Made by a program: the position numbers and the translations under genes | Notes under the pieces: generated by a model | The model's database searches: none | What the model saw: only the letters and a program-made list of their open reading frames with translations | What the model was told of the DNA's origin: nothing | Shown here: piece by piece, positions 1 to 8,354 of the stretch | Layout of the letters: every line of letters starts with the position of its first letter | Numbering within the stretch: the first letter of the stretch is position 1 | From: Aestuariimicrobium sp. p3-SID1156 | GTDB lineage: Bacteria > Actinomycetota > Actinomycetes > Propionibacteriales > Propionibacteriaceae | NCBI RefSeq assembly: GCF_025144225.1 | Contig: NZ_JALXXB010000002.1 | Span: forward strand, 372,001-436,000 | DNA length: 64,000 nucleotides | Reading direction: 5' to 3'

Positions 1-483
1 GTCGGCGGCGGCCAGCGCCCAGATCACGGCGCCGGCGTGGTCGGTCAGGGTGTCGACGCGGGGCAACGTCTCGAGGGACTTCGCGCCCACCTTCCAGCGG
101 TACCAGGAGCCGTCAGTCATGGCCACGTACACCGCACCCTCGGTGCGGTTGAACTCGATGGCGTAGCTCACGATCCCGCTGGGCACCTGCTCGGCGAACA
201 GGCGCTCACCGGTCTGGACGTCGGTCACCTGGAAGGTGGCCGGGACGTCGCCCTTGCCGTCGGTGATCCAGTAGGCCTGCGGCTTGCCTGCGGCGTCCAC
301 GCCCTGGGCCTGGACGGCCGAGCGGACTGGGTCACGCAGCGGGGCGCCGATCAACACCTCCGGCGGCGAGGGCACCCCCTCGGCCGGAGCGTTCGGCTGC
401 GGGGTGGCCTGACCCACCATCGCCGCCTGTGAGACCACCACTGCCGCCGCCACGATGCCGGCCACCCATTCACGAAGTCGCAT
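1..483 (-). CDS. Secreted protein, N-terminal part (truncated by window edge)
   Basis: The reading frame begins at an ATG at 483 and runs off the left edge, so only the first 161 residues are visible. Residues 1-22 form a signal peptide (MRLREW followed by an Ala/Val-rich stretch), so the product is probably exported. After a Pro/Ala-rich linker the protein alternates short beta-like segments (AYWITDGKGD, AVYVAMTDGSWYRWKVG), which resemble blades of a beta-propeller such as a PQQ- or YncE-like repeat. That assignment is only an impression. A GGGGTGG ribosome binding site precedes the ATG. A sigma70-like promoter is visible at 539-567. No specific function can be given. Confidence 0.6.
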   Translation of the reverse strand, partial: MRLREWVAGIVAAAVVVSQAAMVGQATPQPNAPAEGVPSPPEVLIGAPLRDPVRSAVQAQGVDAAGKPQAYWITDGKGDVPATFQVTDVQTGERLFAEQVPSGIVSYAIEFNRTEGAVYVAMTDGSWYRWKVGAKSLETLPRVDTLTDHAGAVIWALAAAD

Positions 484-810
484 TCGTCCACCCCTGCGCA
501 AGGTTCGACTGGCCCCGTCGCCACGTCGAGATGCCGTCATCGTAAGCGTTTTCTACACCGGCAGCAATAGCAGTTCACCGAGAACTGAGCGCTCGCGGAG
601 CAAGCTCGCTCGGGGCGTTGAGCCCCGGACCATCCGGGCGACCAACCAGGGTGCGCGGCTGGGCGGGTTCGGACAAGAAGAAGTGACTCCGCAGCTGGGG
701 GCGGCGGCCGCCCGTCCATGCTTGGACGCACCCTCGCCGGGGAGGTCTGAGACCAACTAGCGTGGGAGCGTTCGCACTGTTCAAACCGCCATCATCTTCC
801 TGGAGGCCCC
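484..810. other. Divergent intergenic region between the secreted-protein gene and ldh
   Basis: This 327-bp stretch separates two divergent genes. It holds the minus-strand promoter at 539-567, a plus-strand TAGCGT -10-like hexamer at 758-763, and the ldh ribosome binding site (GGAGG near 802). No convincing gene is seen. Confidence 0.5.
539..567 (-). promoter_or_regulatory. Promoter of the truncated secreted-protein gene
   Basis: Read on the minus strand, TTGCTG and TACGAT are separated by exactly 17 nt and lie about 55 nt upstream of the ATG at 483. Both hexamers fit the sigma70-type consensus reasonably well. Confidence 0.5.
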
Positions 811-1770
811 ATGCAACCGTCCGACAAGCTCAGCAAGCTCACCGTCGTGGGCGCCGGGGCGGTGGGGACCGCCGTCGCCTATGCGTCCATCATCCGCGGC
901 TCTGCCCAGCGCGTCGCCCTCTACGACATCGCCGAGAAGAAGGTGGACGCGGAGGTCACGGACCTTCGCCACGGCACCCAGTTCGCCAGTGTCACCGACG
1001 TGACCGGCGGCGCTGACCCGGCCGTGGTCGCCGGGTCGGACGTGGTGGTGATCACCGCCGGCGCCAAGCAGGACCCGGGCCAGACCCGTCTGGACCTAGC
1101 CGCCAAGAACGTGGGCATCCTGCGTTCGCTGCTGCCGGTGCTGCTCGAGCAGGCCCCTGACGCGGTCTACGTGCTGGTCACCAACCCCGTCGACGTCCTC
1201 ACCTACGAGGCGCAGCGGCTCTCCGGCCTGCCTGCCGGTCGCGTCATCGGTTCGGGGACGCTGCTGGACAGCGCCCGGTTGCGCCTGATGCTCGCGCAGA
1301 AGGCCGGCGTCTCCCAGGGCAACGTGCACGCCCTGATGATGGGGGAGCATGGCGATTCGGAGTTCCCGGTCTGGTCCTCGGCAACCATCGGCCACGTGCC
1401 ATTGCGGGAATGGGACCGCGGGGGTCAGCCAGTCTTCACCGATGCTGTCCTGGACGAGCTCGCCCACAGCGTGACCCATGCCGCCTATGAGGTGATCCAG
1501 GGCAAGGGAGCCACCAACTACGCCATCGGCCTGGCGGCCTCCCGCCTGGTGGAGGCGATCCTCCGCGACGAGCAGACCCTTCTGCCGCTGTCGACCGTGC
1601 TGCAGGACTACCGCGGCATCAATGACGTGGCGCTGTCGGTGCCCTGCCTGGTGGGACGCGAGGGAGTGTCGCGCACCTTCGAGATCCCCATGTCTGTCCA
1701 TGAGCGCAAGCAGTTGGCCGAGTCCGCGGAGACCCTCAAGAAGGTCATCCGCGAGCTCGACCAGGGCTGA
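811..1770 (+). CDS. ldh: L-lactate dehydrogenase
   Basis: This enzyme interconverts pyruvate and L-lactate using NADH in the cytoplasm. The 319-residue length is normal for the family. The Rossmann motif GAGAVGTA lies near residue 15, followed by the Asp that binds the adenosine ribose (ALYDIAEKK). NPVDVLTY is the conserved NAD-loop segment, and the catalytic His180 lies in MGEHGDSEFPVWS. The closely related malate dehydrogenases are less likely because of the GEHGDSEFPVWS signature and the high similarity to the LDH branch. The start ATG has a GGAGG site 5 nt upstream. The gene stands alone. Its 3' end abuts the convergent serine hydrolase gene with 12 bp between stops. Confidence 0.93.
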   Translation: MQPSDKLSKLTVVGAGAVGTAVAYASIIRGSAQRVALYDIAEKKVDAEVTDLRHGTQFASVTDVTGGADPAVVAGSDVVVITAGAKQDPGQTRLDLAAKNVGILRSLLPVLLEQAPDAVYVLVTNPVDVLTYEAQRLSGLPAGRVIGSGTLLDSARLRLMLAQKAGVSQGNVHALMMGEHGDSEFPVWSSATIGHVPLREWDRGGQPVFTDAVLDELAHSVTHAAYEVIQGKGATNYAIGLAASRLVEAILRDEQTLLPLSTVLQDYRGINDVALSVPCLVGREGVSRTFEIPMSVHERKQLAESAETLKKVIRELDQG

Positions 1771-1782
1771 TCGACGAGGGGC

Positions 1783-3162
1783 TCAGAAGGGCTGCGCCAA
1801 CTGCCAGGGGTGCTGGGGCCCCAGGGGCCCGGGGCCTTCCCAGACGTAGGTTGCCTGGTCACTGTCGTGGGGGAGACGAAGGGTGGCGCGGTGCGGGCTG
1901 TTCAGCATGACAAGGTCCACGGTGTGGCCCTCGGGGCCGTGGGCGGCGGCGGCTGCGACCTCCGTGCTGCGGCCGCCTCCTGACCAGGTGCTCTCCCGCC
2001 ATTCGCCGTGACCCACCGGGAACTCGATGGTGGTGCCGTCCTCGACCTCCCAGCGGCAGGTCCACCCGCTGGTGGTCGTGGTGAGGGTGAGCGCGCGACC
2101 GTCGGCGTCCCGGCCCGACCACCCGCTGCCCGCCTCGCCGGCGACGGGGGTGAGCGCAAGCCCGGCCAGGGTGGCGTCCAGTTCATCCTGGGAGCCCGGG
2201 GTGGCGGGGCGGCCCAGGCCTGGCAGGAGATGCTCCTGGATGGCGTCCATCTCGGCCTGCATGTCCTCGGTGCGGGCCGTGATGACCACCACCATGTCCT
2301 GGTCGGGCAGGACGACGCCCAGTTGACCGAAAGCGCCATCACCGCGATAACCCTGGCGGCTCATCCACACCTGCCAGCCATAGCCCTGGGTCCAGTCGAC
2401 CTCGGGCCTGTCGGGATCGGTCTCGACCTGCTTGCGGCGGTGCTCCTGGATCCAGGAGTCCGGCAGGAGCCGTTCGCCCCCGCGCATGCCCTCATCCAGC
2501 AGGAGTTGAAAGAAGGAGGCGATTGCCTCGGTGGTGACGTGCAGCCCGGAAAAGCCCCAGGGCAGGCCATCGGCGTCCCGGCACCAGAAGCTGCGGTCGA
2601 TGCCGAGCTGGGGGAACACGCGCTCCTGCAGGAGGCTGTGGACGTCGATGCCCAGTCGCTCGTGCACGGCGCGGGTGGCTGACCAGGTGCAGGGCTGGTT
2701 GTAGCAGAAGGTGACGCCGACCTCGCCTTCGGGCTCGTGGCGCAGGAACTCCCCCAGGTGGCGCCGCTCGAGCAGGGATCGCCACTGCACCATCTCGATC
2801 CGGTCGGTGGTGTGCCCCGAGGCCATCGACAGCACGTCGCGGATGCGGATGGTGCGCGCCTTCGGCCCAACTCGATCATCGACCTGGTCGGGGAAGATGT
2901 CGGCGAGAGTGTCCTCGGGGGAGAAGGCGCCCTCGTCCATGGCGATGCCGACGGCGGCTGAGGCGAAGGTCTTCGACAACGAGTACACGAGCCTGAGGTG
3001 CTCGGGTCGGTAGGGCTTGGCCCAGCCCTCAGCCACCACCGCGCCCCGGCGCAGGACCATCACCGAGTGCAACTCCGCGCAGTCCTGCAGGGCGTGGATG
3101 AGGGCGGTGATCGCGGCCGGGTCGATGCCGGCGCGCTCGGGCGTGGTGCGGGGGAGGGCCAT
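1783..3162 (-). CDS. Serine hydrolase of the beta-lactamase / penicillin-binding-protein-like fold
   Basis: This 459-residue protein belongs to the beta-lactamase-related (class C-like) serine hydrolases. The nucleophile motif SxxK is Ser61-Leu-Ser-Lys64 within YSLSKTF. Residues 1-330 carry the catalytic domain (with segments such as VLSMASGHTTD and GFSGLHVTTEAI). The last 110 or so residues form a separate beta-rich domain. No signal peptide is visible, so the protein is probably cytoplasmic and may act on small esters or amides rather than cell wall. The start at 3162 is chosen because homology begins there. A minus-strand TAGAGT hexamer ends 7 nt before it, which suggests a leaderless transcript. 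The substrate is unknown. Confidence 0.8.
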   Translation of the reverse strand: MALPRTTPERAGIDPAAITALIHALQDCAELHSVMVLRRGAVVAEGWAKPYRPEHLRLVYSLSKTFASAAVGIAMDEGAFSPEDTLADIFPDQVDDRVGPKARTIRIRDVLSMASGHTTDRIEMVQWRSLLERRHLGEFLRHEPEGEVGVTFCYNQPCTWSATRAVHERLGIDVHSLLQERVFPQLGIDRSFWCRDADGLPWGFSGLHVTTEAIASFFQLLLDEGMRGGERLLPDSWIQEHRRKQVETDPDRPEVDWTQGYGWQVWMSRQGYRGDGAFGQLGVVLPDQDMVVVITARTEDMQAEMDAIQEHLLPGLGRPATPGSQDELDATLAGLALTPVAGEAGSGWSGRDADGRALTLTTTTSGWTCRWEVEDGTTIEFPVGHGEWRESTWSGGGRSTEVAAAAAHGPEGHTVDLVMLNSPHRATLRLPHDSDQATYVWEGPGPLGPQHPWQLAQPF

Positions 3163-3245
3163 GCGTTTCACTCTACTGACCGCGCGTCCGGCGATCGCGT
3201 CTGGTGGCCGCTCGGGGTCTGGAGCGCCGACATAGGCTCGGTGGC

Positions 3246-4163
3246 ATGAATCCTGTGCCACGTCCTGACGTTCGCGGCTGGCTGGCGGCTGCGCTGCGCG
3301 ACAGGGTCGCCGGCCCGGACGCCGAGGAGCGCGCGCTGCGCATCTGGCACGCTCCCGGCCCACGCCGGTTCGAGCCCACCGACCCCGTCTGCCGGGTGCA
3401 TGGGCATGCGGCGATGTACTCGGGCGGCTTGCGGGCGCTGTTGTTGCAGATGCTGCACCCGCTGGCGATGGCCGGGGTGGGTGGTCACTCCGGCTACCGC
3501 GGCGACCCGTGGGGTCGGTTGCAGCGCACCAGCGAGTTCATCGCCGTGACCACCTTCGCCACCATGGAGGATGCCGACGCGATGATCGCGCGCATCCGGC
3601 GGATCCATGATCACGTCAGCGGGCAGGCACCGGATGGGCGTCCCTATGACGCGAACGACCCGCACCTGCTGAGGTGGGTGCACATCGCCGAGATCGACAG
3701 TTTCCTGACCTCCTACCAGCGGCATGCGAAGGTGCCGCTCACCGCGGCTGAGGCCGATGAGTACGTCCGTCAGGCCGCCTGGACGGGCGAAGCGCTGGGG
3801 ATCCCGCGGGCACCGCAGACGGTGGCCGAGCTGCAGGAGGCGCTGGAGAGCTACCGGCCTGAATTGGCCCTCACCGCTGCCGCCCGGGACGCCGCTGACT
3901 TCCTCCTGCGCGAGCCTCCGCTCCCGGCCATCGCACGCCCCGGCTACTGGATGCTCGCCGCGGGCGCGGTCGACATGCTGCCCGACTACGCGCGATCCCT
4001 TTTTGGGCGCACGGTGCACGGCCTGCCCGGACGCCTGGGGGACCGGCTGGTGTTGCGTCCTCTGGGGCGGGTCGGGACTGCCGCGGTGTCGTGGGCACTG
4101 GCTGATCCGAGGGAAGTGCGCAATGTGCCGGGGTCCTCAGCGGTGGTGGACGGCGCCGGCTGA
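3246..4163 (+). CDS. MpaB/latex-clearing-protein-type oxygenase (DUF2236)
   Basis: This 305-residue protein matches the DUF2236 family, which includes fungal MpaB and the b-type-haem rubber oxygenase Lcp. Family hallmarks are visible: an N-terminal Arg/His segment (VHGHAAMYSGG), the LLQMLHPLAMAGVGGHS stretch, an FIAVTTF segment, and LRWVHIAEIDSFL with a conserved His. Many actinobacterial members have no known substrate. No signal peptide or obvious membrane anchor is seen. The start ATG at 3246 lies 7 nt after a TAGGCT hexamer (3233-3238), consistent with a leaderless mRNA. The gene is divergent from the serine hydrolase. The fold and family are fairly sure. The reaction is unknown. Confidence 0.78.
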   Translation: MNPVPRPDVRGWLAAALRDRVAGPDAEERALRIWHAPGPRRFEPTDPVCRVHGHAAMYSGGLRALLLQMLHPLAMAGVGGHSGYRGDPWGRLQRTSEFIAVTTFATMEDADAMIARIRRIHDHVSGQAPDGRPYDANDPHLLRWVHIAEIDSFLTSYQRHAKVPLTAAEADEYVRQAAWTGEALGIPRAPQTVAELQEALESYRPELALTAAARDAADFLLREPPLPAIARPGYWMLAAGAVDMLPDYARSLFGRTVHGLPGRLGDRLVLRPLGRVGTAAVSWALADPREVRNVPGSSAVVDGAG

Positions 4164-4211
4164 CCGGGCCGCACCGGCTGGCAGGTTCCCGGGCCGTCGG
4201 GGCGAAGAGCG

Positions 4212-4703
4212 TCAGCGGTAGTTGACGAACTGGACCGCGAAGTCGTAGTCGGCGGCCTTGATCATCCGCTGGACCTCCTGCAGGTCATCGCGGCTCTTGG
4301 AGGAGATGCGCAGCTCGTCGCCCTGGATCTGGCACTTGACGCCCTTGGGGCCCTCGTCGCGCAGCAGCTTGGAGATCTTCTTGGCGTTCTCCTGGCTGAT
4401 GCCCTCGCTGGTGGAAGCGGTGATATGCCACAGCTTGCCTGACAGGCGCGGCTCGCCGGTCTCCAGCGCCTTGAGGTTGACACCGCGCTTGATCAGCTTG
4501 GACTGGAAGACGTCCAGGATCGCCTTGACGCGCTCCTCACCGTTGGACGTCATCTCGATGGTGTCACCCGACCACTTGATCGAGGAGTCGGTGTTCTTGA
4601 AGTCGAACCGCTGCGAGATCTCGCGGGCGGCCTGGTTCAGGGCGTTGTCGACCTCCTGGCGGTCCACCTTGCTGACGACGTCGAATGAGCTCTCAGATGC
4701 CAT
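4212..4703 (-). CDS. yajQ: YajQ-family cyclic-di-GMP/nucleic-acid-binding protein
   Basis: The 163-residue protein is a full-length YajQ (DUF520) homologue. It shows [20 protein letters not shown] at the start, the RFDFKNT segment, and a C-terminal second ferredoxin-like half ([18 protein letters not shown]). In Xanthomonas and Pseudomonas the family binds cyclic di-GMP and affects regulation. In other bacteria it is uncharacterised. The start at 4703 is preferred over the in-frame ATG at 4712: family members begin here, and a minus-strand TAGCAT hexamer (4711-4716) ends 7 nt before it. That hexamer overlaps the stop codon of the upstream exporter gene, so yajQ may have its own leaderless transcript as well as read-through. 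Confidence 0.9.
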   Translation of the reverse strand: MASESSFDVVSKVDRQEVDNALNQAAREISQRFDFKNTDSSIKWSGDTIEMTSNGEERVKAILDVFQSKLIKRGVNLKALETGEPRLSGKLWHITASTSEGISQENAKKISKLLRDEGPKGVKCQIQGDELRISSKSRDDLQEVQRMIKAADYDFAVQFVNYR

Positions 4704-4713
4704 GGGAGCCATG

Positions 4714-5586
4714 CTAGCCAGCCGGTGCGTTCCGGTCCCGTGCCGCGCGGGTTGCGCCGATGCTGGCCACGATCACGCAGCCCATCGCCACCCAGTCCAG
4801 GGGACGCAGCACTTCGCCGATCACCAGCCAGCTCGCCACCGCCGCGGCAGCGGGCTCGAGGCTCATCAGGATCCCGAAGGTGGCTGGGGGGATGTGCCTC
4901 AACGCTCGTAGCTCGACGGTGTAGGGGATCACCGTCGACATCAGCCCGACCAGGGCGCCGATCATCAGGATGTGCCCGCTCAGCATCCCCACCCCATCAC
5001 CGAACAGCACGAAGGGCGCGAACACCACCGCCCCCGCCATGCAGGCCAGCGCGACGGCGTCCGCCTCCCGCCAGCGTCCGGCCATCCGGGCACCGAACAG
5101 GATGTACCCGGCCCAGCAGGCTGCCGCGGCCAGCGCGAAAAGTACCCCCGGGACATCCAGGCGTCCCGGCACCAGGCCCAGCACCACCACCCCGGACGCC
5201 GCCAGCAGCCCCCACACCAGATCTGCACGGCGGCGCGAGCCCGCGATCGCCACGGCCAGCGGCCCGAGGAACTCGATGGTCACCGCCGTCCCCATCGGAA
5301 TGTGCGAGAAGGCCAGGTAGATGAACAGGTTCATCCCCATCAGGCTTGCGGCGAAGGCGGCCAGCAGTACCCATCGCTCCTGAGCGGCCGGGTCAGTGCG
5401 ACGGGGGAGTGAACGCCACGGTCGCACCGCCACCCCCAGTACCATGGCGGCCGCCGTCACCCGAAGCCAGGTCATCGTGACCGGCGAGACCTGTCCGAAC
5501 AGCCCCTTCGCCAGCGCCGCCCCGACCTGCACGGAGGCGATCGAGAGCAGCACCAACCAGATGGCTGCCGGTCGGAGACGATTCAC
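4714..5586 (-). CDS. EamA/DMT-superfamily exporter (RhtA-like)
   Basis: This 290-residue integral membrane protein has about ten hydrophobic helices arranged as two EamA halves, the standard drug/metabolite transporter layout. The N-terminal segment ([19 protein letters not shown]) and the [18 protein letters not shown] stretch in the second half resemble the RhtA threonine/homoserine exporter group. Amino-acid or metabolite efflux is therefore the best guess. The start is GTG at 5586. A minus-strand TAGGCT (5595-5600) lies 8 nt upstream, and no ribosome binding site is seen. The gene precedes yajQ by 10 bp, but the two have no known functional link. Confidence 0.82.
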   Translation of the reverse strand: MNRLRPAAIWLVLLSIASVQVGAALAKGLFGQVSPVTMTWLRVTAAAMVLGVAVRPWRSLPRRTDPAAQERWVLLAAFAASLMGMNLFIYLAFSHIPMGTAVTIEFLGPLAVAIAGSRRRADLVWGLLAASGVVVLGLVPGRLDVPGVLFALAAAACWAGYILFGARMAGRWREADAVALACMAGAVVFAPFVLFGDGVGMLSGHILMIGALVGLMSTVIPYTVELRALRHIPPATFGILMSLEPAAAAVASWLVIGEVLRPLDWVAMGCVIVASIGATRAARDRNAPAG

Positions 5587-5631
5587 GCTCGGAGAGCCTA
5601 GCGGTCATCTCTGACGGGTTAGCGTGAGCCC

Positions 5632-7263
5632 ATGGCTGACGAGGGCATGAAGAAGTCGAAGGGTGCGGCGAAGGCGATGGCTGCTGCCGGAGCGGCTGCG
5701 GTGGCCGGGCTCGCGGCCCAGGATCTGGTCCAGAAGAAGCATGCGCTGCGCCGCAACTTCCCGCTGATCGCGCGTGCCCGCTACGCACTGGAGGCGATCG
5801 GCCCGGAACTGCGGCAGTACATCGTCACCGGCAATGACGAGGAGCGTCCCTTCAGTCGGGACCAGCGACGGTGGGTCTACGCGTCGGCCAAGGGCGAGAA
5901 CAACTACTTCGGCTTCGGCACCGACAATGACGTCGAGAACCGTAGCTACGCCATCGTCAAGCAGCGCACCTTCTCCGACATCGCCCCCGCCTCGCCTCTG
6001 CACCTGCACAGCGAACGCCCGGTGCCCAGCGCCAAGGTGCTCGGGGGTCCGCGCGGACGGGCGAAGGCCTTCCGGCCCGCTTCGGTGGTCAACGTGTCGG
6101 CGATGTCGTTCGGCTCGCTGAGCCCGCAGGCGATCACCGCGCTCAACAAGGGCGCCAAGCTGGGCGGCTTCATGCACAACACCGGCGAGGGTGGCCTGTC
6201 CGACCACCACCGGCAGGGCGGGGACCTGATGCTGCAGATCGGCACCGGCTATTTCGGCTGCCGGGACGCCGAGGGCAACTTCGACCTCGACAAGCTCGCT
6301 GCGGTCGTCGAGTCCGCGCCGGTCCGAGCCATCGAGATCAAGCTCAGCCAGGGGGCCAAGCCCGGCCTCGGCGGGCATCTGCCCGGTGCCAAGGTGAATG
6401 CCGAGATCGCACGCATCCGTGGGGTCGAGGAGGGCAAGGACGTCGTGAGCCCCTCGCGTCACACCGCCTTCCGCTCGGTCGACGAGATGCTCGACTTCGT
6501 CGAGACCGTCGCAGGACGCACCGGGCTCCCGGTGGGCATCAAGTCCGCTGTCGGCGACCTGGAGTTCTGGCACCAGCTCGCCGCGATGATGGTCGACGGG
6601 CAGCGCGGCGTGGATTTCATCACCATCGACGGGGGAGAGGGCGGCACCGGCGCTGCTCCGCTGGTCTTCAGCGACACGGTCTCCTTCCCGTTCCGGGTCG
6701 GGTTCAGTGAGGTCTACAAGATCTTCGCCGACCAGGGCCTGGCCGACCGGGTGACCTGGATCGGCTCCGGCAAACTCGGCCTCCCGGAAAACGCGATCGT
6801 GGCCTTCGCCCTGGGGGTCGACATGGTCCACGTTGCTCGCGAAGCGATGCTGGCGATCGGCTGCATCCAGGCCCAGAAGTGTCACACCGACACCTGCCCG
6901 ACCGGCGTCGCCACACAGAACCCGTGGCTCGCCCATGGCCTGGAGCCGGTGAGCAAGTCCGAGCGGCTCGCCCGCTACGTGCAGACGCTGCGGCGGGATC
7001 TGGTCAAGGTCTCCGAGGCCGCTGGGGTCGCCCACCCGGGGCTGCTGGGGCCCGATGACGTCGAGATCATGGACGGAACCCAGGGTCACCGCACCCTGCG
7101 CGACATCTATGCCTACGACTCCGGCTGGGGCGTCCCGGGGCCGGAGATCGCCGAGGAGATCACCCGCATCATGACCACCATGGACGCCCATCTCGGTGAG
7201 GAGGAGGTCGTCCAGCACGAACCGCTGGAGACCCACGACCAGCCGGACACTGCGTCGGAGTAG
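5632..7263 (+). CDS. FMN-binding glutamate-synthase-family protein
   Basis: The 543-residue protein corresponds to the central and FMN-binding domains of the glutamate synthase large subunit, without the N-terminal amidotransferase and C-terminal GXGXG domains. The TIM-barrel carries SAMSFGSLSPQA, IEIKLSQGAKPGLGG and TIDGGEGGTGAAPL. Cys411, Cys417 and Cys422 follow the Cx5Cx4C pattern that holds the [3Fe-4S] cluster in GltB. Stand-alone members may be ammonia-dependent glutamate synthases or other flavin oxidoreductases, and the true donor is unknown. A short hydrophobic stretch at residues 12-30 could be a membrane anchor. The start at 5632 lies 6 nt after TAGCGT (5620-5625), so the mRNA is probably leaderless. 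A strong hairpin follows the gene. Confidence 0.85.
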   Translation: MADEGMKKSKGAAKAMAAAGAAAVAGLAAQDLVQKKHALRRNFPLIARARYALEAIGPELRQYIVTGNDEERPFSRDQRRWVYASAKGENNYFGFGTDNDVENRSYAIVKQRTFSDIAPASPLHLHSERPVPSAKVLGGPRGRAKAFRPASVVNVSAMSFGSLSPQAITALNKGAKLGGFMHNTGEGGLSDHHRQGGDLMLQIGTGYFGCRDAEGNFDLDKLAAVVESAPVRAIEIKLSQGAKPGLGGHLPGAKVNAEIARIRGVEEGKDVVSPSRHTAFRSVDEMLDFVETVAGRTGLPVGIKSAVGDLEFWHQLAAMMVDGQRGVDFITIDGGEGGTGAAPLVFSDTVSFPFRVGFSEVYKIFADQGLADRVTWIGSGKLGLPENAIVAFALGVDMVHVAREAMLAIGCIQAQKCHTDTCPTGVATQNPWLAHGLEPVSKSERLARYVQTLRRDLVKVSEAAGVAHPGLLGPDDVEIMDGTQGHRTLRDIYAYDSGWGVPGPEIAEEITRIMTTMDAHLGEEEVVQHEPLETHDQPDTASE

Positions 7264-7278
7264 GGGCGTGGAAAGCAA

Positions 7279-7309
7279 CAGACCCCGGATCAATCCGATC
7301 CGGGGTCTG
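7279..7309. terminator. Bidirectional hairpin terminator
   Basis: A perfect 12-bp stem (CAGACCCCGGAT with ATCCGGGGTCTG) closes a 7-nt loop. It lies between the glutamate-synthase-like gene and the oppositely oriented tRNA-Tyr and could serve both. A U-tract is lacking, as is common in high-GC actinobacteria. Confidence 0.7.
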
Positions 7310-7311
7310 CG

Positions 7312-7394
<83 letters not shown>

Positions 7395-7493
7395 AGTGCT
7401 GTTACCAGCGATCGACAACGATAGACCATTGGGGCCGGTCACCACAATTCGGTGCCACGCTCCCGAGCAGGGACGCGCCGAGTGCGCCGGTGC

Positions 7494-8216
7494 TCAGGCC
7501 AGCAGCGCGCCTGCGGCCACCTGCAGCGCCTTCTCGAAACTGGTCTCGCGCTCCTCGGCGGACATGTCCTCCGAGCTGTCGAACAGGTGGTCTGAGACGG
7601 TGCACACGCTCAGCGCATCCCGACGATGGCGCGCCGCGGCGAAGTACAGACCGGCGGCTTCCATCTCCACACCCAGGGTGCCCAGCTCAACCAGCACCTT
7701 GATGATGTCGGGCCGGGTGCCGTAGAAGAAGTCCGAGGAGAACAGTGCCCCCACGCGGGCGTTGAGCCCCTGCTCGGCAGCTGCGTCCACGGCCCCACGC
7801 AGCATCGTGAAGCTGGCGCCCAGCGACAGCGACAACCCCGGAGCCTGCAGGGTGGCGACCTGGGAGGTGGTGTGGGCGACCTCGCCGATCACCACGTCGC
7901 GGACCTTCACATCGTCGGCGATGCCCCCGCAGGTGCCCACCCGGCAGATCCGCTGCACCCCGTACTCACGGAACAACTCCTCGGCGTAGATCGAGATCGA
8001 CGGGATGCCCATGCCCGAGGCCATCACGCTCATCGGCGTGCCCTGCCAGGTGCCGGTCCAGCAGCCGATCCCGCGCACCTCGGAGACCAGCTGGGCGCCA
8101 TCGAGGAAACCCTCCGCGATGCGGCGGGCGCGGCGGGGATCGCCGGGCATCAGCATCAGAGGGGCGATCTGGCCGGGCTCGGCAGAGATGTGGGGCGTGG
8201 GCACAGAAGTCTCCAT
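7494..8216 (-). CDS. deoD: Purine-nucleoside phosphorylase, DeoD type
   Basis: This 240-residue protein matches the hexameric trimeric-PNP/DeoD family, which splits purine nucleosides with phosphate to give the base and ribose-1-phosphate in salvage. Recognisable segments are the N-terminal [42 protein letters not shown] (phosphate site) and the C-terminal [10 protein letters not shown] followed by the SDHL motif carrying the catalytic Asp. Length is normal. The start at 8216 is chosen because the family begins with [13 protein letters not shown] sequence. The gene is single and divergent from the phosphoketolase gene. Confidence 0.93.
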   Translation of the reverse strand: METSVPTPHISAEPGQIAPLMLMPGDPRRARRIAEGFLDGAQLVSEVRGIGCWTGTWQGTPMSVMASGMGIPSISIYAEELFREYGVQRICRVGTCGGIADDVKVRDVVIGEVAHTTSQVATLQAPGLSLSLGASFTMLRGAVDAAAEQGLNARVGALFSSDFFYGTRPDIIKVLVELGTLGVEMEAAGLYFAAARHRRDALSVCTVSDHLFDSSEDMSAEERETSFEKALQVAAGALLA

Positions 8217-8354
8217 TCGTGGGCTTGTTGGGTCCCCACGATAGGGCCCTCCCCACCCGAAGGTCTGCATTGTCGAGATCCCCAGAAATTGTCAGATCGC
8301 ACACGTAGCGTTGGTGGCGTACCGGTACCCGATCGTGGAGAGGACTCCTCCGAG

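Noticed and set aside
1..480. Plus-strand open frame at 37-432
   Set aside because: The minus-strand frame in the same region has a signal peptide, ribosome binding site and promoter. The plus-strand translation has no domain features.
7626..8354. Upstream extension of the phosphoketolase frame by 243 codons
   Set aside because: The extra part is antisense to deoD and lacks family similarity. The true N-terminus begins at 8355.
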